In this document: positions 52,061 to 59,966 of the stretch, piece by piece
Layout: each line of letters opens with the position of its first letter
Position numbering within the stretch: position 1 is the first letter of the stretch
Source of the DNA: Erysipelotrichaceae bacterium
Lineage (GTDB): Bacteria; Bacillota_I; Bacilli_A; Erysipelotrichales; Erysipelotrichaceae
Direction of reading: 5' to 3'
Assembly (NCBI GenBank): GCA_900770275.1
Contig: CAAGJS010000088.1
Location: 1-59,966 of the forward strand
DNA length: 59,966 bases
The notes under the pieces: model-generated
Databases searched by the model: none
Told to the model about the DNA's origin: nothing
The model's input: only the letters and a program-made list of their open reading frames with translations
Program-made: the position numbers and the translations under genes

Positions 52061-52487
52061 ATGAAAAAAGTACTGCTCAATTACAGGTGAGGTCCCTCCG
52101 CAGTTAATAGAATACGCTGTGGAACGGGACAAAAACCATCGAAAGGAATTCTGCGTCGGGTAAGACCAATGGGAAATTCACTTTCAAAACTGAATAGCAA
52201 TTAGCAAAAATCAATTCCGCTGCCGCAAGGCATCGGAAAGGAAATGGATTATTTATCCTGCGGGTGATGTGAAGATCTCAGGGACAGCTGGGAAATGATA
52301 CATGGATCCGATTTGGGATTCAGATGATCTCGTGAACGGAAACAATGATTTGAGACGTCTGTAATCTTTGAACCAGAGAAATGTATGGAAGCGTTCGAAG
52401 AAAGAGATGAAAAGATGTGAAACTTCGAAGCGTTTGCCCTATGATCCTTCATCGATCACAATCCTCCATGAGAAGGAAATCTCGTAA
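52061..52487 (+). pseudogene. dead gene with several in-frame stops, family unknown
   Basis: ATGAAAAAAGTACTGCTC starts a frame that ends after nine codons. After a one-base shift at about 52088, the same frame runs to a TAA at 52485-52487 and gives protein-like text (EVPPQLIEYAVERDKNHRKE, WIIYPAGDVKISGTAGK, MDPIWDSDDLVNGNNDLRRL), broken by at least four stop codons. An AGGT ribosome site, a TATATT -10 (52024-52029) and a downstream terminator remain, so transcription signals outlived the gene. I do not recognise the family. Confidence 0.6.
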
Positions 52488-52495
52488 AACATACC

Positions 52496-52529
52496 AGAGC
52501 TTCTGCAAGATGGCAGAGGCTCTTTTTTT
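52496..52529 (+). terminator. intrinsic terminator of the dead gene
   Basis: AGAGCTTCTGC (52496-52506) pairs with GCAGAGGCTCT (52513-52523), with one G-T pair, followed by six T. Confidence 0.85.
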
Positions 52530-52593
52530 GGGCGATCTAAATTTTTTGATCACAATATCAGTTACAATCAATGAAAAAGTGGAGGAATATCCG

Positions 52594-52932
52594 ATGCCGC
52601 GTCGTTCGATTACTGAAATGAAAGTATCCGAGGTTTATCCGCTTTTGGTTGCTAAGGCAGAGCGCAAAGGCCGTACGAAGGAGGAAGTGGATGAAATCAT
52701 CTGCTGGCTGACGGGCTGGGATATGGAAGTCGCAGACAGGAATATGAGTTATGGTGACTTCTTTGAACAGGCACCGGCTTACAATCCGGCATCCGATCAG
52801 ATTACCGGAACCATCTGCGGCGTACGTGTCGAAACAATATCCGATCCTTTGATGAAGAAGATCCGGCAGCTGGACAAACTGATTGACGAGCTTTCCAAGG
52901 GAAGGCCAATGGACAGGATTCTGCGCAGCTGA
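52594..52932 (+). CDS. DUF2200 family protein
   Basis: This 112-residue protein has the family-typical VSEVYPLLVAKAERKGRT, IICWLTGWD, an ITGTICGVRVE block and a closing IRQLDKLIDELSKG, so it is almost certainly DUF2200. The function is unknown; it is small, soluble and widespread. ATG 52594 has GGAGG eight bases upstream; in-frame codons further upstream cross the terminator and are not used. It is a single gene between a relic and pepP. Confidence 0.85.
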   Translation: MPRRSITEMKVSEVYPLLVAKAERKGRTKEEVDEIICWLTGWDMEVADRNMSYGDFFEQAPAYNPASDQITGTICGVRVETISDPLMKKIRQLDKLIDELSKGRPMDRILRS

Positions 52933-52960
52933 AGAGTCAAAACACCGATAATCAAGGCAG

Positions 52961-52989
52961 TTCACGGAATCGGCACGTTCGATATATAA
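52961..52989 (+). promoter_or_regulatory. promoter of the aminopeptidase P operon
   Basis: TTCACG (52961-52966), a 17-base spacer and perfect TATAAT (52984-52989), about 35 bases before the ATG. Confidence 0.7.
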
Positions 52990-53024
52990 TGAAAAACAGG
53001 AATTAGAGAGGATTTGATTGAAAA

Positions 53025-54830
53025 ATGCTCAGTGTAAATGAACGTGTTGAAGCAGTACGGAAGTTAATGAAGGATGCCAATATCGACGTCTACTATATTC
53101 CAAACGAGGACGATCATCTTTCTGATGAATATACGGCTCCGTATTTTCAGTGCAAGAGCTTCATTTCCGGATTCTCCGGGGATGCCGGCTGCGTCATTAT
53201 TACCAGGGATTTTGCGGGCCTTTGGACGGATGGCCGCTACTTCACGCAGGCGGAGGATGAGCTGAAGGGAACCTGCGTCGAACTGATGCGTCTGCGTCAG
53301 CCGGGTGTTCCTGACCCGATTCCGTTTTTGATTGAACATACCCCGGAGGGCGGCGTGCTTGGCTTTGATGGCAACGTCGTTTCGACGGCTGCGGTTCAGC
53401 AGCTCTCCAAGGCTCTTTCCGCCAAAAAGGCGACGATTGATCTGAGCCGCGATTTTGCCGGTGATGTGTGGGGAACGGATCGTCCCGACATGCCCATGGA
53501 GCCTGTCTATCTGCTTGATCCGAAATATACGGGTGAAACAGCAGCGAAGCGCATGGGCCGTGTGCGGGAAGCGATGAAGAAGAATGGGGCAGATGTCCTG
53601 ATTCTGACGCATCTTGAGGACCCGTGCTGGCTGTTCAACATCCGCGGCAACGATATTGCCTGCACCCCGGTTGCCTATGCCTTTGCGATCATCACAATGG
53701 ACGGGGCATCCTACTTCATTGATCCGAAGAAGGTGCCGGCCGATGTGAAGACGGACCTCGAAGCCAATGGTGTAACGGTTAAGGATTACGATGCGCTTGC
53801 AGATGAGCTGACCAATTTCCAGGACAAGACGATCTGGGTAGAGTTGCGCACATTCAACGCCTATCTCTATGCGCACCTTGATACGAGCAACCGGATCCTG
53901 AACATGGATTCGCCGGTTACGCTGTTCCGTGCCGTGAAAAACGAGACGGAAATTGCGTGCATGCACAGTTCGCAGCTCAAGGATGGCGCTGCGATGGCCG
54001 AATTCATCTGGTGGGTCAAGGAACATCACGATGATCCGCAGCTGACAGAGCTTTCGGCGGCACAGTATCTCGATGCGCGCCGGGCGGAGAAGGCGGATTT
54101 CATTGAACCATCGTTCCCGACGATCAGTGCCTATGGTCCCAACGCTGCCATGATGCATTATGAAGCGACGCCGGAAAAGTTCTCCAAATGTGAGCCTCAC
54201 GGCTTTCTGCTGGTAGATTCGGGCGGAACATACAAAGACGGTACGACTGATGTGACACGTTCGATTTCCCTTGGTGAGCCGACGGAACTGGAGAAGAAGT
54301 ACTATACACTGGTGCTCAAGGGACATCTGGATCTGGAGCTGGCGCACTTCCTGCAGGGTACCATCGGCAATAACCTTGACATTCTTGCGCGCCGTCCGCT
54401 CTGGAACATCGGCATTGATTACCAGTGCGGAACGGGACATGGCGTTGGCCATGTGTTGAGCGTCCATGAGGGTCCTCACGGGATCCGCTGGGGCCGCAGC
54501 CGTACCAATTCGCCGGCGGAGGTTCTTGTGCCGGGCATGATCGTGACCGATGAGCCGGGTCTCTATCTGCCGCATGAGCTCGGTATCCGGATTGAAAACG
54601 ATCTTCTGGTTGTGAAGGATGTAAACAACTTCTATGGCCAGTTCCTGAAGTTTGAGGCGATGACGCTGGTTCCTTATGATCGGGAATCGATTGATGTGCG
54701 CCTGCTTGATGATACGGAGCTGGAAGCGATCAATGCATATCATGCGGTGGTCTATGAAAAGATTTCGCCGCTTGTGGAAGGAAAGGTAAAGATATGGCTC
54801 AGACAGGCCACGGAACCCATCACTCGCTGA
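53025..54830 (+). CDS. aminopeptidase P family metallopeptidase (M24B)
   Basis: This is a 601-residue, three-domain enzyme of the longer XPNPEP1-like type. Two creatinase-like N-terminal domains come first (YYIPNEDDHLSDEY and GLWTDGRYFTQA in the first), followed by the catalytic M24 domain. The metal ligands are in LLVDSGGTYKDGTTDVTRS, GHGVGHVLSVHEGP, TDEPGLYL and RIENDLLV. It removes N-terminal residues next to proline. It is the first gene of a plus-strand run to 59296; its end overlaps the exonuclease gene by 37 bases. Confidence 0.93.
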   Translation: MLSVNERVEAVRKLMKDANIDVYYIPNEDDHLSDEYTAPYFQCKSFISGFSGDAGCVIITRDFAGLWTDGRYFTQAEDELKGTCVELMRLRQPGVPDPIPFLIEHTPEGGVLGFDGNVVSTAAVQQLSKALSAKKATIDLSRDFAGDVWGTDRPDMPMEPVYLLDPKYTGETAAKRMGRVREAMKKNGADVLILTHLEDPCWLFNIRGNDIACTPVAYAFAIITMDGASYFIDPKKVPADVKTDLEANGVTVKDYDALADELTNFQDKTIWVELRTFNAYLYAHLDTSNRILNMDSPVTLFRAVKNETEIACMHSSQLKDGAAMAEFIWWVKEHHDDPQLTELSAAQYLDARRAEKADFIEPSFPTISAYGPNAAMMHYEATPEKFSKCEPHGFLLVDSGGTYKDGTTDVTRSISLGEPTELEKKYYTLVLKGHLDLELAHFLQGTIGNNLDILARRPLWNIGIDYQCGTGHGVGHVLSVHEGPHGIRWGRSRTNSPAEVLVPGMIVTDEPGLYLPHELGIRIENDLLVVKDVNNFYGQFLKFEAMTLVPYDRESIDVRLLDDTELEAINAYHAVVYEKISPLVEGKVKIWLRQATEPITR

Positions 54831-55582
54831 AGCTGATCAGCTGGAACGTCAACGGGCTGCGCGCCTGTGCGAAAAAGGGATTTGCGGATTTCTTTCTGCG
54901 TGAGAAGGCGGATCTCTTCGCCATTCAGGAAACCAAGATGCAGGAAGACCAGCTGAGCGATGACCTGCGTTTTGACGGCTACCACATGTATATGAACAGC
55001 GCGGAGCGCAAGGGCTACAGCGGTACGCTGGTGTATGCGAAGAAGGAACCACTGCAGGTGCTTTATGAAATTGAGGGCGATACGACCAGAGAGGGCCGGG
55101 TCATTTCGATGGAATATCCGGACTTCTGGTTCGTCGCTGCCTATGTTCCCAATTCCAAGGAAGGTCTGGTGCGTCTGGACTACCGGATGGAATGGGAGGA
55201 TCTTCTGCGGGCGCATCTGTTGAAGCTCGATGCGCAGAAGCCTGTGATCTATACGGGTGATCTGAACGTTGCACATGAGGAGATCGATATCAAGAATCCG
55301 GCGACGAATCATCAGAGCGCCGGATTCTCGGACCAGGAACGTGCGAAGTTTTCGCAGCTGCTGGATGCAGGCTTTGCGGATACGTACCGCCGCCTCTATC
55401 CGGAAAAGGTGGAATATTCGTGGTGGAGCTATCGTTTCCACGCAAGAGAAAAGAACATCGGCTGGCGGATTGACTACTTTGTGGTGTCTCAGCGGCTGAT
55501 GGATCATGTTCGGGACAGTATGATCTACGGTTCTGTTGAGGGCAGTGATCACTGTCCGATTGGGTTGAAGGTGCGGTTCTGA
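54794..55582 (+). CDS. exoA: exodeoxyribonuclease III family AP endonuclease
   Basis: This 262-residue protein has the EEP-fold motifs LISWNVNGLRA, AIQETKMQ, YSGTLVY, TGDLNVAHEEID, WWSYRF and EGSDHCPIG. It cuts DNA at abasic sites in base-excision repair. The start ATG 54794 lies inside the pepP end, with GGAAAGG upstream; a later start would cut the SWNVNG motif. A 23-base gap separates it from pepV. Confidence 0.93.
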   Translation: MAQTGHGTHHSLKLISWNVNGLRACAKKGFADFFLREKADLFAIQETKMQEDQLSDDLRFDGYHMYMNSAERKGYSGTLVYAKKEPLQVLYEIEGDTTREGRVISMEYPDFWFVAAYVPNSKEGLVRLDYRMEWEDLLRAHLLKLDAQKPVIYTGDLNVAHEEIDIKNPATNHQSAGFSDQERAKFSQLLDAGFADTYRRLYPEKVEYSWWSYRFHAREKNIGWRIDYFVVSQRLMDHVRDSMIYGSVEGSDHCPIGLKVRF

Positions 55583-55605
55583 CAGCACCGACAGGGGAGA
55601 AGAAG

Positions 55606-56982
55606 ATGAATAAAGAAGCGATTAAAAGCCGGGTTGAAAGTTACCGTGACGAGCTGGTCAGGCGGCTTGGGGTCCTTGTGTCGATTCCCTCGGTGCAGGG
55701 TGCTGCTGAAGAGAATGCGCCGTTTGGGAAAGGGCCGGCGGCGGCTTTGGATGCGGCACTTGACATGCTGGCGAAGGACGGGTTCAGGACATGCAACGTC
55801 GACCATTACGCAGGCTATGCGGAAATGGGCAACGGCGACAAACTGATCGGCATTACGGGACATCTCGATGTTGTGCCGGCAAACAGGGAAGACGGCTGGC
55901 ATACGGATCCTTTTACGATGGTTGAGAAGGACGGCATTCTGTACGGACGCGGCGTTTCGGATGATAAGGGGGCCGTTGTCGCAAGCATGATTGCGATGAA
56001 GGTGCTCAAGGATGCCGGTGTACCGATGAATAAGCGGGTGCGTCTGATCATGGGAACCAATGAGGAAACCGGCTCCAAAGGCATCCAGTACTATGTTCAG
56101 AAGGAAGGACATCCGGACTATGGCTTTACGCCGGATGGCGAGTTCCCTGGCGTCTATGGGGAAAAGGGCATCATGGGAGCTTCCTATTCATCGAAGAAGA
56201 CTTCGATTCTTGCGATTGACGGCGGTACGGCGACCAACATTGTGTGTGCCAAGGTGACCTGCAGGGTGGCGAAGAATTCCTATTCCGGCAAGACGCTGGG
56301 CGATTATTTCAACAATAATGATATCGAATTCTCCATCGAAAACGGTGAGGACGCAGATACGATCACGGTGCTTGGAAAGGCGGCGCATGCCTCGACGCCT
56401 GATCAGGGTGTCAATGCGATTTCGTGGCTGTTTGCGGGGCTGCGGGAAGCTGGCTTCCAGGATCCGTTTGTCAATTTCTATAACAGTCATTTTGGTCTGG
56501 AGACGGATGGTGCTTCGCTTGGCATCAAGCTTTCGGATGAGTATGGTGCTCTGACGCTGAGCAATGGCGTTATCCATATGCAGGATGGCGTGATCCATGG
56601 CAGTATCGATATCCGCTTCCCGGTTACGATGACGGCGCGTCAGGTAACCAGGGCGATGAGCGGACATCTGGAAGATGAGGGCGGTGTCATTGAGGTGCAT
56701 AATGCGGTGGAGCCGCTGTTCTTTGCGCCGGACTCTCCGCTGGTTTCAAAACTTGCGGAAGCCTACGTTGAAATGACCGGTGATACGGAGCATCAGCCGA
56801 TGACGATCGGGGGCGGTACGTATGCGAAGACGATTCATAATACGATTGCCTTTGGATGTGCGTTCCCGGATGTGGACTATCGGATTCACAATGCGGATGA
56901 GTGGGTGCGTGTCGATGAGCTGCTCTTGCAGGCGGAGATCTATGTGCAAGCCATTCTGAAGCTGATGGAAATTGAGGGATGA
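55606..56982 (+). CDS. pepV: dipeptidase PepV (M20)
   Basis: This 458-residue zinc peptidase has GHLDVVPA, the bridging Asp region YGRGVSDDKGA, the catalytic Glu in GTNEETGSKG and a late GGGTYAKTIHN. The long lid insertion between the halves matches PepV of lactic acid bacteria, which hydrolyses dipeptides in the cytosol. GGGGAG precedes the ATG. The stop overlaps the HAD gene start (ATGA). Confidence 0.93.
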   Translation: MNKEAIKSRVESYRDELVRRLGVLVSIPSVQGAAEENAPFGKGPAAALDAALDMLAKDGFRTCNVDHYAGYAEMGNGDKLIGITGHLDVVPANREDGWHTDPFTMVEKDGILYGRGVSDDKGAVVASMIAMKVLKDAGVPMNKRVRLIMGTNEETGSKGIQYYVQKEGHPDYGFTPDGEFPGVYGEKGIMGASYSSKKTSILAIDGGTATNIVCAKVTCRVAKNSYSGKTLGDYFNNNDIEFSIENGEDADTITVLGKAAHASTPDQGVNAISWLFAGLREAGFQDPFVNFYNSHFGLETDGASLGIKLSDEYGALTLSNGVIHMQDGVIHGSIDIRFPVTMTARQVTRAMSGHLEDEGGVIEVHNAVEPLFFAPDSPLVSKLAEAYVEMTGDTEHQPMTIGGGTYAKTIHNTIAFGCAFPDVDYRIHNADEWVRVDELLLQAEIYVQAILKLMEIEG

Positions 56983-57827
56983 AGAAAACAGCGATTGTTT
57001 ACGATTTTGATAAGACGCTGAGTCCACGGGATATGCAGGAGTTTTCGCTGATCCCGTCTCTTGGCTACGAACATGCCGCCGACTTCTGGAAGGAAGTGAC
57101 GGCTCTTTCGCGTGAGCAGACGATGGATCCGATTTCGGCCTATCTGTATCTGCTGCAGAAGAAGTTCCGTGAGCAGGGACAGCCATTGCGGAGAGAGAAC
57201 TTTGCCAAGGTGGGCAAGGGGATTCAGCTGTATCCGGGCGTGGAGACATGGTTTGATCGGATCAATGCCTATGGCCGTACGCAGGAGCTGGAAGTGGAAC
57301 ACTACATCATTTCCAGCGGGATGGCGGAGATTCTGGAGGAAACTTCGATTGCCCATCATTTTCGGAAGATCTATGCGTGCCGGTATTTCTATGATGCGGG
57401 TGGCGAGGCCGTTTGGCCGGCGGTGATCGTCAACTATACGACGAAGACGCAGTACCTTTTCCGCATCAACAAGCAGGTGCTGGATGAGGCAGATGAAGAG
57501 GATCTGAATACCTGGATTCCCTTTAAGGAACGGGCCGTTCCGTTTTCGCGGATCATCTATATTGCGGACGGGATGACGGATGTGCCGTGCATGCGTCTGG
57601 TGAAGGAGTATGGTGGCCGCTCGATTGCGGTGTATGACCCTTCTTCTGCCAAGGCAAGGTCGACGGCTTCGCGTCTGATTCGTGAGGGCCGGGCGGATTT
57701 CATGACGGCGGCGCAGTATGGTCCTGGCAGCGGAGCGGAAAAGCTTGTGGAAGAGATTCTCGATGCAATGGGCGCCGAGAGTGTTCTTGACGATCGGGAA
57801 GGAAAGACGGATGAAGAAGCCAGTTAA
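56979..57827 (+). CDS. HAD-superfamily phosphatase
   Basis: This 282-residue protein has motif I YDFDKTLSPRD (nucleophile Asp and acid Asp), motif II YIISSGMAEIL and motif IV IYIADGMTDVP. The large cap between motifs I and II suggests phosphoserine phosphatase-like relatives, but the substrate is unknown. It overlaps pepV by four bases and the amidase-like gene by 17. Confidence 0.85.
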   Translation: MKKTAIVYDFDKTLSPRDMQEFSLIPSLGYEHAADFWKEVTALSREQTMDPISAYLYLLQKKFREQGQPLRRENFAKVGKGIQLYPGVETWFDRINAYGRTQELEVEHYIISSGMAEILEETSIAHHFRKIYACRYFYDAGGEAVWPAVIVNYTTKTQYLFRINKQVLDEADEEDLNTWIPFKERAVPFSRIIYIADGMTDVPCMRLVKEYGGRSIAVYDPSSAKARSTASRLIREGRADFMTAAQYGPGSGAEKLVEEILDAMGAESVLDDREGKTDEEAS

Positions 57828-58602
57828 GAATAGAAAAAGTAACGGGAAGCCCAGGAGAGCGACTAAAAAGCAGACCAATGCAGGAAATCGGACGGCTGGC
57901 CTGTTGAGTGCGGTCATTATTCTTGTGGTCCTGATCTTTGGTATCTATGTTCTGTTTCTTCGTCCTTCCAGCGGGCGGAAGGTGATCGTTCTTGATCCGG
58001 TGCACGGGCAGGATAATTATGCGTTGAAAGGCATAGTGAATGAAGATGCCTTCAGCCGTCAGCTGTGTGACGAGATTTCGACGCAGCTCAAGGCAACGGG
58101 ACGCTACGATGTCGTTATGACGCATGATGCGGATACGATGATGAGTGTTAAAGACAGGGCGGACATCGTCAACAAAAGCAACGGGGATCTTCTTATTTCC
58201 ATCGGCTGCTGGGACAGCTCCTATATGGCGGCAACGGGGCCGAAGATCTTTGCGGATAAGCCGGCAGATAAGCAGAATGAGAAGAGTCTTTCCTTTGCCA
58301 ATGAGCTGAATCAGGTGTTTCAGGAGGCTGGGCTGAGCAGTTCGGTTTCCTATCTTTACTATCATCAGCTGGCCAATGGACGCGATTCGGAACGGATTGT
58401 GGATACTTCGGATACGACGGATTACGGCGAGGAGACATTTGCTCTTTTGGAACAGACGGATGTGCCGGGCGTTGTGGTGCGCCAGATCGACGTCAACAGT
58501 CAGAGTGATGTGGATGCCTATAACAGTGAAGAGGGTACGAAGCAGCTGGCGGCAGATTATGTTAAGGCGATTGATGCCTGGTTCGGAGCGGAAAATGGGT
58601 GA
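57811..58602 (+). CDS. amidase_3-like membrane protein lacking catalytic residues
   Basis: This 263-residue protein has a basic N-terminus, a transmembrane helix (about residues 30-50) and an extracellular domain with the fold pattern of N-acetylmuramoyl-L-alanine amidase. VLDPVHGQ keeps the first zinc His (His65), and Glu78 may be the second ligand. The usual SIHxN is SIGCW (Gly132 in place of the third ligand His), and the catalytic Glu of the VLVExGF block appears replaced (VVVRQIDVN). It therefore probably does not cut peptidoglycan but may bind it. ATG 57811 has GGAAGG upstream. Confidence 0.72.
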   Translation: MKKPVKNRKSNGKPRRATKKQTNAGNRTAGLLSAVIILVVLIFGIYVLFLRPSSGRKVIVLDPVHGQDNYALKGIVNEDAFSRQLCDEISTQLKATGRYDVVMTHDADTMMSVKDRADIVNKSNGDLLISIGCWDSSYMAATGPKIFADKPADKQNEKSLSFANELNQVFQEAGLSSSVSYLYYHQLANGRDSERIVDTSDTTDYGEETFALLEQTDVPGVVVRQIDVNSQSDVDAYNSEEGTKQLAADYVKAIDAWFGAENG

Positions 58603-59296
58603 TCTGAGCAATGCGGAGCGTTTTCTGAATGCATATGCGCGCTGTGAGCAGGCGCTGAACCGGAAACAGAAGTCATTGGAATATAAGACGTTCAATGTGC
58701 TGCTGAAGGAATGTTCCGAAAAAGATCCGGTCGTTCGCAATCACATAGAGGAGCTGAAGGAATATGCGCAGCTTCGGAATGCGATCGTGCATCAGCGGGA
58801 TCGGTATTTGGAAATCATTGCGCAGCCGACGGATGCGGTGACGCTTCGTTTTGAGCATTTGGCGGATCTGTTGGATCAGGATCTGGAAGTGATGCGGTTT
58901 GCCAGTTCCCCGGTTCTGACGGCCAGACCCACCGATTCGGTGGAAGAAGCCTTTGAGAAACTGAACCGGCTGGGTGCTGACAAGCTGCCGGTCTATTCGG
59001 AAAAGAGTGTGTTTCTTGGCCTTGTGACGATGGCGGAGATTGCGTCCTGGGGTCTGTATGATCGTAATCCGGAACATCGGGTGGAGCAGCTGATCAGGGC
59101 GAAAAACGGGGATCGTGTCGTCTTTCTTGCGCGGCATGATTCGATCATGAAGGCGGCAGATGCCTTTGCGGAAGGCAGGCGTGAGAAAAATGTGACGCCG
59201 GTCATTCTGATTACGGAGCACGGGAAAATGAATCAGAAGCCGGTTGGAATTCTGACGTCGCGCGATCTTCAGCAATGGATTTCCTACCTTTCTTAA
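58595..59296 (+). CDS. CBS-domain protein
   Basis: This 233-residue cytosolic protein has a helical N-terminal part (residues 1-100, with RNAIVHQRD reminiscent of HEPN-like helices). Two CBS motifs follow: one at about 108-160 (VLTARPTDSVEEAFEKLN, LGLVTMAEIASWGL), the other at about 175-230 ending GILTSRDLQQWI. CBS pairs bind adenosyl compounds to sense energy or c-di-AMP state. Start ATG 58595 overlaps the amidase-like gene by eight bases; GGAG precedes it. Confidence 0.82.
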   Translation: MGDLSNAERFLNAYARCEQALNRKQKSLEYKTFNVLLKECSEKDPVVRNHIEELKEYAQLRNAIVHQRDRYLEIIAQPTDAVTLRFEHLADLLDQDLEVMRFASSPVLTARPTDSVEEAFEKLNRLGADKLPVYSEKSVFLGLVTMAEIASWGLYDRNPEHRVEQLIRAKNGDRVVFLARHDSIMKAADAFAEGRREKNVTPVILITEHGKMNQKPVGILTSRDLQQWISYLS

Positions 59297-59304
59297 AATG
59301 TCAG

Positions 59305-59328
59305 AAAACGCATATTCATGCGTTTTTT
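59305..59328 (+). terminator. intrinsic terminator
   Basis: AAAACGCAT (59305-59313), loop ATTC and ATGCGTTTT (59318-59326), followed by more T. Confidence 0.85.
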
Positions 59329-59329
59329 C

Positions 59330-59358
59330 TTGCATAAGGGCAAACCGCAGGCTACAGT
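59330..59358 (+). promoter_or_regulatory. promoter of the HU gene
   Basis: TTGCAT (59330-59335), a 17-base spacer and TACAGT (59353-59358), about 50 bases before the ATG. Confidence 0.5.
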
Positions 59359-59408
59359 AAATGTGTCAGAGAAATGACAGAAAGTTAAAAAGGAGATAAT
59401 CAATCAGT

Positions 59409-59702
59409 ATGGCAAAGGAAGTAAAGGTTCTGACCAAGAAAGATCTTGCGGAAGGTCTTGCCGAAAAGGAAGGACTGACGAAGAAGGCTGCGGCAGAGAT
59501 CGTCAATTATGTTTTTGATGAGGCGGCTGAGACGCTGAAAAATGGCGGCTCTGTCGATATCAGCGGTTTTGGTAAGTTCTCGGTCAAGGAGAGAGCTGCC
59601 CGTACGGGTATCAATCCGCAGACCAAGGAAAAGATTGAAATCAAGCCTGCCAGGGTTCCGGCGTTCAAGGCTTCCAAGACATTGAAGGATCTTGTAAAGT
59701 AA
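59409..59702 (+). CDS. hup: HU-family DNA-binding protein
   Basis: This 97-residue protein has the HU pattern: LTKKDLAEGLAEKEGLTKK, a dimerisation helix, then GGSVDISGFGKFSVKERAARTG and NPQTKEKIEIKP, which form the DNA-gripping arm with its proline, and a final VPAFKASKTLKDLV. It bends and compacts DNA. AAGGAG precedes the ATG. Single gene with its own promoter and terminator. Confidence 0.96.
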   Translation: MAKEVKVLTKKDLAEGLAEKEGLTKKAAAEIVNYVFDEAAETLKNGGSVDISGFGKFSVKERAARTGINPQTKEKIEIKPARVPAFKASKTLKDLVK

Positions 59703-59715
59703 GTCTTTCATTCTG

Positions 59716-59744
59716 TGACGGTGCTTCGGTGCCGTCATTTTTTT
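59716..59744 (+). terminator. intrinsic terminator of the HU gene
   Basis: TGACGGTGC (59716-59724), loop TTCG and GTGCCGTCA (59729-59737), with two G-T pairs, then seven T. Confidence 0.8.
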
Positions 59745-59778
59745 GTCCTGAAGAGGTCGGCGGTGCTAAACTGAATCT

Positions 59779-59966
59779 ATGGAAAAGACTATTCTGACAG
59801 GAACGTATTCGGAACGTGGAAGTAAGGGGATTTATGCGTGCAGGTTTGCGGAAGGTCACTTGGATCAGCCGACGGTATTTGCCGGGGTGAAGGCTGCCAA
59901 GGCGATTGCCGTGGATCCGGACAGCGGCCGTGTTGCCTCGGTCATGGAGGAAGGCAATGAGGCTGG
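59779..59966 (+). CDS. lactonase family protein, N-terminal part
   Basis: The frame runs off the end of the window after 62 residues. MEKTILTGTYSERGSKGIYA followed by AAKAIAVDPDSGRV fits the start of the beta-propeller 6-phosphogluconolactonase family (PF10282). Such enzymes open 6-phosphogluconolactone in the pentose phosphate route, although the family has other members. The ribosome site is weak. Confidence 0.7.
   Translation, partial: MEKTILTGTYSERGSKGIYACRFAEGHLDQPTVFAGVKAAKAIAVDPDSGRVASVMEEGNEA

Noticed and set aside
52417..52593. Upstream extension of the DUF2200 protein to 52417.
   Set aside because: The extension runs through a dead gene and its terminator; ATG 52594 has GGAGG and begins the family domain.
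53064..54743. A 559-codon open frame antisense to the aminopeptidase P gene.
   Set aside because: Low-quality Arg/Ile/His-rich product and no ribosome site; caused by codon bias of the true gene.

Overview
The window looks like chromosome of a low-GC-lineage Firmicute with moderate GC. The best guess is an anaerobic Erysipelotrichia-like gut bacterium. This is inferred from the gene set (Rnf complex, ecfA1-ecfA2-ecfT-truA-rplM-rpsI block, secA-prfB pair, KtrAB, 2-hydroxyacyl-CoA dehydratase family, class B sortase with a thioester adhesin), not from any sequence search. Most genes sit in tight same-strand runs with 1-20 bp overlaps, AGGAGG-type ribosome sites and clear intrinsic terminators.

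Layout. 1-2570: 3' part of an Rnf operon (two FMN-binding proteins, RnfE, RnfA, a small Cys-rich membrane protein and an unusually short RnfB), closed by a terminator. 2602-4132: a SAF/CpaB-like protein and a peptidoglycan glycosyltransferase. 4210-4287: tRNA-His on the minus strand. 4384-6393: ktrB-ktrA potassium uptake. 6423-9394: a 2-hydroxyacyl-CoA dehydratase-type protein and a dehydratase-activase fusion. 9461-16307: cyclophilin, then thrC-thrB-ACT protein (minus) divergent from hom-lysC-asd (plus), the aspartate-to-threonine pathway. 16347-21513: a membrane-anchored hypothetical protein, the ECF energizing module, truA, rplM and rpsI.

21514-36581 is the accessory part. It starts with an AT-richer stretch holding a zinc-ribbon/Sel1/DUF4253 protein, gene relics, a DUF389 membrane protein and a decayed ketopantoate-reductase-like gene. 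Next come a secreted S15-like hydrolase and a tightly coupled three-gene surface cassette: a 2023-residue thioester adhesin, a class B sortase and a membrane protein with a DUF5011-like domain. An M24 peptidase follows. The cassette is the most interesting part of the window: the adhesin lacks a recognisable sorting signal, and its prealbumin-like (CnaB) folds appear to be split by long arrays of a degenerate short repeat.

36583-40583 (minus): proline iminopeptidase, P1-family peptidase, trmD, a Sel1-repeat protein and a COG2426 membrane protein. 40716-42484: tRNA-Ile, tRNA-Ala, ispD and D-amino-acid transaminase. 42661-43389: a RelBE-type toxin-antitoxin locus whose toxin frame is broken. 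43438-45194 (minus): comFA-comFC. 45293-49834: secA, prfB (with the frameshift site) and an RluA-family synthase. 49818-51925 (minus): GH13 enzyme and NudC. 52061-52487: a dead gene. 52594-59966: DUF2200 protein, aminopeptidase P, exonuclease III, PepV, HAD hydrolase, a degenerate amidase, CBS protein, HU and the start of a lactonase.

Taken together the region combines core housekeeping with several proline/dipeptide peptidases, suggesting peptide-based nutrition, plus a surface-attachment locus. No insertion sequence, CRISPR array, rRNA gene or prophage was seen.
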